NCBI RefSeq assembly: GCF_946222305.1
Contig: NZ_CAMIHZ010000058.1
Span: forward strand, 1 to 5,857
Direction: 5' to 3'
DNA length: 5,857 nt
Source: an uncultured Corynebacterium sp.
GTDB lineage: Bacteria; Actinomycetota; Actinomycetes; Mycobacteriales; Mycobacteriaceae
A program made the translations under genes and the position numbers. Position 1 is the first letter of the stretch, and each line of letters opens with the position of its first letter. Under the pieces are notes generated by a model. It made no database searches and was not told the DNA's origin. It saw only the letters and a list, made by a program, of their open reading frames with translations. Of the stretch, positions 1 through 4,766 are shown piece by piece.

Positions 1-225
1 CCAGTCACCTGGGGTGCTGGTGCGCTCTTACCGCACCTTTTCACCCTTACCCGCGTGCCCGAAGGCATCGGGCGGTTTGTTTTCTGTGGCACTAGCCCGC
101 GGGTCACCCCGGGTTGCCGTTAGCAACCACCGTGCCCTATGGAGTCCGGACTTTCCTCCGCGCCTGGCCTTAACGCTGGTTGCGGTTGGTTCCACGCGCC
201 GCGATCACCCGGCTGTCTCGACAGG
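1..225 (-). ncRNA. rnpB: RNase P RNA, bacterial type A-like, 5' portion (3' part lies outside the window)
   Basis: This is the catalytic RNA of ribonuclease P, which removes 5' leaders from precursor tRNAs. Read on the minus strand it shows the family's conserved blocks in the right order. GGAGGAAAGTCCGGACTCC (159-141) is the CR-I/P4 strand. ACAGAAAACAAACCGCC (about 87-71) comes next, then AAGGGTGAAAAGGTGCGG (about 48-31), and finally the P12-like hairpin GGTGCGGTAAGAGCGCACC (37-19). Near the 5' end, GCGCGTGG (199-192) can pair with CCAGGCGC (167-160) apart from one mismatch, as a P3 helix. The blocks resemble E. coli and M. tuberculosis rnpB as I remember them. The 5' end near 225 is inferred from a TAGGGT -10 box at 236-231 and from the position of the GAGACAG block. 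About 150-200 nt, including the CR-V strand of P4, should lie beyond position 1. The identity is near certain; the exact end is not. Confidence 0.96.
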
Positions 226-230
226 AATTC

Positions 231-236
231 ACCCTA
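231..236 (-). promoter_or_regulatory. Candidate -10 box of the rnpB promoter
   Basis: TAGGGT on the minus strand fits the actinobacterial TANNNT -10 pattern and sits 6-7 nt before the expected 5' end of RNase P RNA (about 224-225). The region about 17 bp further upstream has no good TTGACA match, which is common in corynebacteria. The promoter lies against the stop codon of the RNase HI gene (251-249), so rnpB would have its own start site and could also receive read-through transcripts. Inferred from sequence only. Confidence 0.5.
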
Positions 237-248
237 CCGCAGGTCTTA

Positions 249-1439
249 TTAATTCAGGTAGTGGGTATCATTCACCGTGCGCACGAGGGTGGCGCCGTTG
301 CCGTAGAACTCCGCGATGGATAGGCTCGCTAGGTCCAAATGCACGGTGCGGTAGATCTCACCGCCAGCGCGCATGGCATAGCGCAACGCCGATTTGATGG
401 GCGTGACATGGCTAACTAGGAGCACATTCCGACCGTCATACTTTTCCGTCAAGTCGTCGATGAGCGCAGTCACGCGCTGGTAGACCTGCTCAGGGCTTTC
501 CCCACCCTTAGGCGCTTTGCCAACATCCGCGAAGCACGCTTCCTGCTCTTCCGGATGGTCCTGCCGAACCTCGCTAAACGCCCGGCCTTCCCAATGTCCG
601 AAGTCCATTTCGATGAGGCGCTCGTCGATCTCCACAGCGTTATTTTCCATGCCCAATGCTTGGGCCACAGCTGCCGCGGTCTGTTTCGCACGCACCAGTG
701 GCGAGCTGACGATCGTCGCAATCCCACCGCGCTCAGCGATGAATTCTGCTGCGCGTTCTGCTTGCCACCGGCCGAACTCCGTCAGCTCTGGATCGGATAG
801 CCCGGAGTACTGCCCATCCACGCTCATTTGTGTCTGTCCGTGCCGCAGCAACAAGAATCGCGCTGGCCGCGAACCACCGTGCCACTGGGAGGCAGTCACG
901 GGCTTGTTGTCTTGCGTATTATTGTCCTGCTCTTCCGGCTCCTGCGCTTTCGGCTCGTCACCAGCCCCGCCCAACCCGGCATCGAACCACAACCCGCTCT
1001 CGCCATCGTCCATGGCTCTATTAGCCAGTTCATCAGCGCGTTTGTTCTGCGCGCGCGGCACCCATGTGTAACTGATACTCGCGAACTCCGCCCCGAGTTC
1101 CTTCGCCTGCGCCGCCAGTGGTTTCATGTCCGGATGCTTAATCTTCCAGCGCCCACTCATCTGCTCCACGATGAGCTTGGAATCCATAAAAACATCGAGT
1201 TCCACCGCGCTGCATTCTTCGCCTTGTCTCGACGCCACCTCGGCCGCCAGTTGCAAGCCATTGACTAGGCCGTGGTACTCAGCAACATTGTTCGTGGCTT
1301 TTGCGATGTATTCCCACTGTGCCGCTAACTCTTGCTTTTCCCCACGTACAGCGCTGGTGGCGTCCACGATGGAACTCCCCGCACCTGCAATACCGGGATT
1401 ACCGCGGGATCCGCCGTCGCATTCCAATCGCAAACGCAT
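249..1439 (-). CDS. Bifunctional RNase HI / histidine phosphatase (Rv2228c-type fusion)
   Basis: A 396-residue two-domain enzyme. The N-terminal RNase HI domain (about 1-145) cleaves the RNA strand of RNA/DNA hybrids. It starts with the CDGGSRGNPG motif, and its DEDD catalytic set is visible as D8, E54 (NVAEYHGL), D86 (MDSKLI) and D136 (NKRADELAN). A low-complexity acidic, Gln-rich linker (about 146-190) follows. The C-terminal phosphoglycerate mutase-like domain (about 193-396) carries the LLLRHGQT signature with nucleophile H200 and R199, then R250 (SSPLVRAKQT), E277 and second histidine H344 (SHVTP). This arrangement is known from mycobacteria (Rv2228c, MSMEG_4305), where the phosphatase half is called CobC-like acid phosphatase; its physiological substrate here is unknown. 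The ATG at 1439-1437 is preceded by GGAAGGGG about 10 nt upstream. The gene lies 113 bp after the zinc-ribbon gene and directly before rnpB. All catalytic residues of both domains appear intact. Confidence 0.95.
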   Translation of the reverse strand: MRLRLECDGGSRGNPGIAGAGSSIVDATSAVRGEKQELAAQWEYIAKATNNVAEYHGLVNGLQLAAEVASRQGEECSAVELDVFMDSKLIVEQMSGRWKIKHPDMKPLAAQAKELGAEFASISYTWVPRAQNKRADELANRAMDDGESGLWFDAGLGGAGDEPKAQEPEEQDNNTQDNKPVTASQWHGGSRPARFLLLRHGQTQMSVDGQYSGLSDPELTEFGRWQAERAAEFIAERGGIATIVSSPLVRAKQTAAAVAQALGMENNAVEIDERLIEMDFGHWEGRAFSEVRQDHPEEQEACFADVGKAPKGGESPEQVYQRVTALIDDLTEKYDGRNVLLVSHVTPIKSALRYAMRAGGEIYRTVHLDLASLSIAEFYGNGATLVRTVNDTHYLN

Positions 1440-1552
1440 GCTAAGGGTGCCCCTTCCGTCGCCAAGGCTAATTGATGGAAAACTTGTGATTCAGACTACG
1501 CGTGGCAGTACCGCGTCAGAATATCGTGTCAGAACATCGTGCTGCTGTGTCG
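1440..1552. other. 113-bp spacer between zinc-ribbon and RNase HI genes, with a short tandem repeat
   Basis: On the minus strand the spacer ends in a GGAAGGGG ribosome-binding site for the RNase HI gene. No strong promoter is evident; TAGCCT (minus strand, about 1473-1468) is only a weak -10 candidate. It contains the tandem repeat listed separately and no hairpin followed by a T tract, so the two genes may be co-transcribed. Confidence 0.6.
1515..1540. repeat. Two tandem copies of a 13-bp unit
   Basis: GTCAGAATATCGT (1515-1527) is followed immediately by GTCAGAACATCGT (1528-1540), with one mismatch. On the minus strand this reads ACGATNTTCTGAC twice, and looser CTG-containing echoes continue toward 1490. 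It starts 13 bp downstream of the zinc-ribbon stop codon. It could be a replication-slippage remnant or a pair of protein-binding sites; the sequence does not decide. Confidence 0.8.
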
Positions 1553-2263
1553 CTAGCTCCCCGTGGGTCGGACGAGAAACACATTGCACTCCGGGCAGCG
1601 CAACAACTGCGTGGCTGGGGCGCTGCGGAATTCCTTCATGGTCATTGGATCGAGCTCCATGAAGCATCCCTGACAGGTCACCCCTTTCAGTTCTGCGACC
1701 CCGATGCCGTGGTCTTCGAGCTGGCACTCGTAGGCTGCTAGGATTTCCGGGTCAAGGTCCTCTTTGGCCTGCGTGATCCGCGCTTTCACTGCCTCCAAGT
1801 CGGCGTTCACAGCGTTCTCTGCGCGCCGCAGCTCTTCGCGGGCTTGTCTAAGCTCTGTCCCGACCCCCTCCGTTCCCTCTTGGCTGAAGAATTCCGCGAC
1901 CCGTTCCGCTCGGTCCAACTGGTTTTCGAGCGCTTCTAGCCGCACGCGGGTGCTGCGCAGATCGTGTTGTAAGTCCTTGCGCTTTTCGCGATCAGTTTCC
2001 GCGCTCAACGCATCCGTGTTGGCTTTCGCACGGGCCCGGAGTTTCGCTATGTCCTGCCGCAACCGGTGTTCGCTAGCGCGGTGTTCACGGTAGTTGGCCC
2101 GGTTGCGCACTTCGCGCTCACGGTTTTCACGCAAGTCCGCTTCCAATTCCTCCACGCGGTGACGTTCGGGCAGGGAATCCAGTCGCGCTTCAAGGATGGA
2201 TTCTTGCTCCGAATCCCGCGCGAGTGTCAGCAGTGCCTGGCGATCTTTAGCTGTGCACTTCAT
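1553..2263 (-). CDS. Coiled-coil C4-type zinc-ribbon protein (Rv2229c-like, DUF164/zf-RING_7 family)
   Basis: A 236-residue protein of the family that pairs a long N-terminal coiled coil with a C-terminal zinc ribbon. Residues about 15-175 are rich in Glu, Arg, Lys, Ala and Leu with heptad-like spacing and almost no Pro or Gly, apart from a break near 129-136 (EGTEGVGT). The ribbon has C197-x2-C200 (CQGC) and C223-x2-C226 (CPEC), a complete four-cysteine site. The molecular function is not established in actinobacteria; structure suggests protein or nucleic-acid binding. The start is set at the ATG at 2263-2261 because AGGAGG lies 8 nt before it (2277-2272). A start 48 nt further upstream at 2311 is open but would overlap the upstream gene more and lacks family support. 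The 17-nt overlap with the Nif3-like gene (stop at 2249-2247) suggests translational coupling. Confidence 0.9.
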   Translation of the reverse strand: MKCTAKDRQALLTLARDSEQESILEARLDSLPERHRVEELEADLRENREREVRNRANYREHRASEHRLRQDIAKLRARAKANTDALSAETDREKRKDLQHDLRSTRVRLEALENQLDRAERVAEFFSQEGTEGVGTELRQAREELRRAENAVNADLEAVKARITQAKEDLDPEILAAYECQLEDHGIGVAELKGVTCQGCFMELDPMTMKEFRSAPATQLLRCPECNVFLVRPTGS

Positions 2264-3407
2264 CCTGGGTTCCTCCTGCGTGCACCGTCCACGGATCGGT
2301 GCGGATATCAATCACGGTGGTGGATACTTCCGCCTTCTTTTGTACGACGTCCGCCGCCTGCTCGCACCATGGGAACTCGGATGCCCAGTGGGCGGTATCG
2401 ATCACGGGGCATCCACCCATCCGCAGATGCTCGTCCACCGGGTGGTGGCGCAGATCGCTGGTCACGAAACAGTCCACATCCATCTTCGCGATCTGGGTGA
2501 GGAAGCTATCCCCCGCACCACTGGCCACAGCCACTGTGCGGATCATGGTTTCCGGATCTCCCGCTGCGCGTACGCCCCACCGGGTGGCGGGCAAGCGTTG
2601 CGCCACTCGCGCGGTGAATTCCCGCAAAGTCATGGGAGTGTCCAGCTCACCGACACGTCCAATGCCCTGGTCCGCTGGGCCCGTGTGGGATTCCGCTACG
2701 TCATAAGCCACTGCCTCGTACGGATGTGCCTTCAACAACGCCGCGCGCACTTTCTCCCGCAGCCGACGCGGGGCGACGAACTCCACGCGCAACTCTTCTA
2801 CGGTTTCCAACCCACCACCGGCATTGCCGATATGCGGGTTAGCCTGCGCAGTCGGTTCGAACTGTCCCGTTACGGGGAATTCGTAGCAAGCCTGTTCGTA
2901 TTCGCCGACATTGCCAGCTCCTGCTGCGAACACGGCGGATTTGACCGTGGCGGCGTCGGATAAAGGAACGGTGAAACCCCACTTATCCAAAGGCTCCTCG
3001 ATAGGCCGAAGTGGGCGGCCGGGGCGCACGCCTAGCAGTTCAGCTAACCTGTCGTTCACGCCGGGGCGAGCGGAATCGGCATTCGTGTGCGCGGCGAATA
3101 GCGCGATGCCGTTGGTGAGCAACTTGTGGATCACCCGGCCCTTGGGGGTATTGGCGGCAACGGAATTGACTCCGCGCAGCAGCAGCGGATGGTGAACGAT
3201 AAGCATCTGCGCGCCGGCCTCAACTGCGCGGTCGACTACGGAATCCGTGCAATCGAGGGCGAAGGCGACGTGTTGCACTGCAGCTTCGGGGTCGCCACAG
3301 ATCAAGCCAACCTTGTCCCAATCTTCCGCTAGATGCGGTGGGTATGCCTGCTCCATGGCGTTAACCACGTCTGCAACGGTTACGGCATTTTGATCTCGCG
3401 AGGTCAT
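2247..3407 (-). CDS. Nif3-like dinuclear metal centre protein (GTP cyclohydrolase I type 2 / NIF3 family, Rv2230c-like)
   Basis: A 386-residue member of the NIF3 family, which forms toroidal hexamers with two metal ions per subunit. The N-terminal half has DWDKVGL (29-35), the metal-ligand pair H72-H73 (VHHPLL) and H107...D111 (AAHTNAD). A central insertion of about 143-250 resembles the PII/CutA-like domain of long NIF3 proteins (KAHPYEAVAYDV). The C-terminal half has H340 and E344 (DTAHWASEFPW) completing the metal site. The biochemical role is unsettled; the 'GTP cyclohydrolase I type 2' label is not proven for this lineage. I chose the ATG at 3407-3405: homologues begin just before the TVADVV stretch, and an AAAGGA lies about 11 nt upstream. 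In-frame ATGs at 3446 and 3431 are alternatives. The open frame back to 3482 is unlikely, since a -10 box sits at 3463-3458. The 3' end overlaps the zinc-ribbon gene by 17 nt. Confidence 0.93.
   Translation of the reverse strand: MTSRDQNAVTVADVVNAMEQAYPPHLAEDWDKVGLICGDPEAAVQHVAFALDCTDSVVDRAVEAGAQMLIVHHPLLLRGVNSVAANTPKGRVIHKLLTNGIALFAAHTNADSARPGVNDRLAELLGVRPGRPLRPIEEPLDKWGFTVPLSDAATVKSAVFAAGAGNVGEYEQACYEFPVTGQFEPTAQANPHIGNAGGGLETVEELRVEFVAPRRLREKVRAALLKAHPYEAVAYDVAESHTGPADQGIGRVGELDTPMTLREFTARVAQRLPATRWGVRAAGDPETMIRTVAVASGAGDSFLTQIAKMDVDCFVTSDLRHHPVDEHLRMGGCPVIDTAHWASEFPWCEQAADVVQKKAEVSTTVIDIRTDPWTVHAGGTQDEVHS
2272..2277 (-). promoter_or_regulatory. Shine-Dalgarno site AGGAGG that decides the zinc-ribbon start
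   Basis: A perfect AGGAGG 8 nt before the ATG at 2263, embedded in the last codons (Gly-Gly-Thr) of the Nif3-like gene. It is the strongest ribosome-binding site in the window and fits a start that is coupled to, or re-initiated from, translation of the upstream gene. Confidence 0.8.
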
Positions 3408-3457
3408 GAAACGGGTCGTCCTTTCCCACATGTCTTTCTTCCCCATTTTCCTTCCCC

Positions 3458-3463
3458 ACCCTA
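3458..3463 (-). promoter_or_regulatory. Candidate -10 box for the Nif3-like/zinc-ribbon operon
   Basis: TAGGGT on the minus strand, the same hexamer as in front of rnpB and the PTP gene. It predicts a transcript start near 3451 and a 5' leader of about 44 nt to the chosen ATG at 3407. No convincing -35 is visible. If right, it rules out the upstream in-frame start at 3482. Confidence 0.45.
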
Positions 3464-3511
3464 GCGATTTTGCACTGGGCACTGAGGTTTCGAGCTCGCG
3501 GGACTTTCAGG

Positions 3512-3517
3512 CACACT
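3512..3517 (+). promoter_or_regulatory. Weak candidate -10 box for the HAD gene
   Basis: CACACT ends 6 nt before the GTG at 3524, the spacing expected of a leaderless actinobacterial transcript starting at the initiation codon. The hexamer keeps only A2 and T6 of the TANNNT pattern, so it is weak. The main support is the lack of any Shine-Dalgarno sequence upstream of this gene. Confidence 0.3.
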
Positions 3518-3523
3518 GGATAC

Positions 3524-4207
3524 GTGAAGAATCCAAGCGTGAAGCCCCCGAAAATCTTGCTCATCGACGTCGACGGCACACTCACCGATTCCTATCCGGG
3601 TATTCGCGCCAGTTTTCTGCATGCACTGGAGGCCAATGGGGTGCCGGCTCCCAGCGAGGAATTCACACGTCGCATCCCTGGGCCGCCGATGGTGGAGACT
3701 CTGCGTTCGCTCGGGTTGGAAGGTTCTTTGCTCGACGCCACGCTGGATTCGTACCTCGCGCACCAACGGTCTGGCGGGTGGTCCCAGGCCCAACCTTTCC
3801 CCGGCGTCCGCGACCTACTCGCCCAGTGGAAGGCTGCGGGCTATGTGTTGAGCACCGCGACGAGCAAATCCGAATCTTCGGCCGTGCGCCTGCTGCAGCA
3901 CTTCAACATGTTCGATTACTTCGATGTAATCGCCGCGGCCAGCGATGATGGCACGCGGCGGCGAAAGGCTGACGTGGTGGCGTTTGCGCTTCAGGAGTTG
4001 CAGAAGCTTGGGGCGAAAGCGGGGTGGACCATGCCCTCCAGCGAGGATGTGCTGATGATTGGCGATCGCATTCACGACATCGAGGGCGCCCGTGCCCACG
4101 GTATTCCCGTCGCGATTGTGGGATGGGGTTATGGCAATACCGAAGAACGTGCGCGGGCAGACTATGTGGTTGACACGCCCGGGGATCTGCGCGACCTCGT
4201 CGGTTAA
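3524..4207 (+). CDS. HAD-superfamily hydrolase, phosphoglycolate phosphatase-like (positional match to PtkA/Rv2232)
   Basis: A 227-residue haloacid dehalogenase-fold protein with all four motifs. Motif I is DVDGTLTD, with nucleophile D15 and acid/base D17. Motif II is T113-S-K115. Motif III is K148 (RRRKAD). Motif IV is GDRIHD, with D181 and D185. A helical cap of about residues 25-90 between motifs I and II marks a C1-type phosphatase such as Gph. By position before the PTP gene it corresponds to M. tuberculosis PtkA, reported to act as a protein tyrosine kinase on PtpA; sequence alone supports a phosphohydrolase and cannot show kinase activity. Start choice: GTG at 3524 has no Shine-Dalgarno site and may be leaderless. 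GTG at 3539, five codons in, is an alternative. The open frame from 3470 adds an Arg-rich stretch unlikely to be coding. The PTP gene follows after 31 nt. Confidence 0.88.
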   Translation: MKNPSVKPPKILLIDVDGTLTDSYPGIRASFLHALEANGVPAPSEEFTRRIPGPPMVETLRSLGLEGSLLDATLDSYLAHQRSGGWSQAQPFPGVRDLLAQWKAAGYVLSTATSKSESSAVRLLQHFNMFDYFDVIAAASDDGTRRRKADVVAFALQELQKLGAKAGWTMPSSEDVLMIGDRIHDIEGARAHGIPVAIVGWGYGNTEERARADYVVDTPGDLRDLVG

Positions 4208-4225
4208 GTAACACCCGATTGTAGG

Positions 4226-4231
4226 TAGGGT
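4226..4231 (+). promoter_or_regulatory. Candidate -10 box giving a leaderless PTP transcript
   Basis: TAGGGT followed by exactly 7 nt and then the ATG at 4239. This matches the spacing of leaderless promoters in corynebacteria and mycobacteria, where transcription starts at the first base of the start codon. No clear Shine-Dalgarno site is present. The PTP gene could therefore be expressed independently of the HAD gene 31 nt upstream. Confidence 0.5.
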
Positions 4232-4238
4232 GCTGGGT

Positions 4239-4733
4239 ATGAAGATTTCTGTTGTATGCACCGGAAATATTTGCCGTTCCCCTATGGGGGAAGTCATGCT
4301 GCGATCGGCTTTGGAGGATGCCGGTTTGGCCAGTGCGGTGGAGTTGAATTCGTGCGGTTTGGGTGGTTGGCACATCGGTGACGGTGCGGATCGACGTGCG
4401 GTAGCTCAGCTGGCACAGGATGGATACGACGGAACGAAGCACCGAGCTGCGCAGTTCGGCCCAGAGCACGCCGATGCGGATGTCTTCCTCGCGATGGATC
4501 ACGGCCATGTGTCGGGCCTCATCGACAATGGTGTGGATCCGGAGAAAATCTATCTGTTCCGCGCTTTCGATCCAGCCAGCCACACAGGCGAGATTGACGA
4601 CCACAACGCTCCCGAGGTCGAGGACCCCTACTACGGCACCGATGCCGGTTTCGCCACCACCGCCTACGAGATCAAAAACGCACTGCCTGGTATCACCAAC
4701 TTCGTGCGCAAGCGCGTGAAAGCAGAAAGCTAG
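4239..4733 (+). CDS. ptpA: Low-molecular-weight protein tyrosine phosphatase
   Basis: A 164-residue cytosolic enzyme that hydrolyses phosphotyrosine in proteins. The P-loop CTGNICRSP near the N-terminus gives the C-x5-R-S signature: nucleophile C7, phosphate-binding R13 and S14. The general-acid loop DPYYG carries D129 followed by Y131-Y132, the tyrosine pair typical of phosphotyrosine-type enzymes. This argues against an arsenate reductase. W44-H45 (GGWHIGDGAD) matches the substrate-pocket tryptophan of mycobacterial PtpA. Length is normal for the family. The ATG at 4239 places the P-loop exactly where the family has it; a GTG at 4230 would add only three residues and would overlap the -10 box. 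It lies 31 nt after the HAD gene, reproducing the ptkA-ptpA arrangement. In M. tuberculosis PtpA is secreted into macrophages; nothing here shows a secretion signal, and a bacterial substrate is not evident. Confidence 0.94.
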   Translation: MKISVVCTGNICRSPMGEVMLRSALEDAGLASAVELNSCGLGGWHIGDGADRRAVAQLAQDGYDGTKHRAAQFGPEHADADVFLAMDHGHVSGLIDNGVDPEKIYLFRAFDPASHTGEIDDHNAPEVEDPYYGTDAGFATTAYEIKNALPGITNFVRKRVKAES

Positions 4734-4760
4734 GCAAGCTGCTGGCTCGGTGCTAGGCAA
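4729..4760. repeat. Nine-base direct repeat in the convergent gene gap
   Basis: GCTAGGCAA occurs at 4729-4737, where it includes the PTP stop codon, and again at 4752-4760. The 33-bp gap between the two converging genes (4734-4766) has no GC-rich hairpin with a T tract, so I call no terminator here. The repeat may be a small duplication. Confidence 0.6.
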
Positions 4761-4766
4761 TCTACG

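Larger units (their letters stand above)
3408..3523. promoter_or_regulatory. Divergent intergenic region between the Nif3-like and HAD genes
   Basis: This 116-bp stretch must hold promoters for both outward-facing transcription units. Candidate -10 boxes are listed separately: minus strand at 3463-3458 and plus strand at 3512-3517. Between them lie an 8-bp palindrome CGAGCTCG (3491-3498) and a short direct repeat GCACTG-G-GCACTG (3472-3484). Either could be an operator, but both are short enough to be chance in GC-rich DNA. Confidence 0.6.

Noticed and set aside
14..397. A 127-codon plus-strand open frame
   Set aside because: It lies antisense to rnpB and the end of the RNase HI gene, both of which are clearly identified; its translation has no recognisable domain.
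517..1071. A 184-codon plus-strand frame and a second overlapping plus-strand frame (828-1268)
   Set aside because: Both are shadows of the RNase HI/phosphatase gene on the opposite strand; no motif supports them.
2196..2963. A 255-codon plus-strand open frame
   Set aside because: It is antisense to the Nif3-like and zinc-ribbon genes, with no ribosome-binding site or family resemblance.
3470..3523. N-terminal extension of the HAD protein from an ATG at 3470
   Set aside because: The added residues are Arg/His-rich without family similarity, and they overlap the divergent promoter region; the GTG at 3524 fits the family's N-terminus better.
3903..4760. A 285-codon minus-strand open frame
   Set aside because: It is fully antisense to the HAD and PTP genes, which show intact catalytic motifs. 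Long antisense frames are common in GC-rich genomes, and its translation looks like low-complexity shadow sequence.
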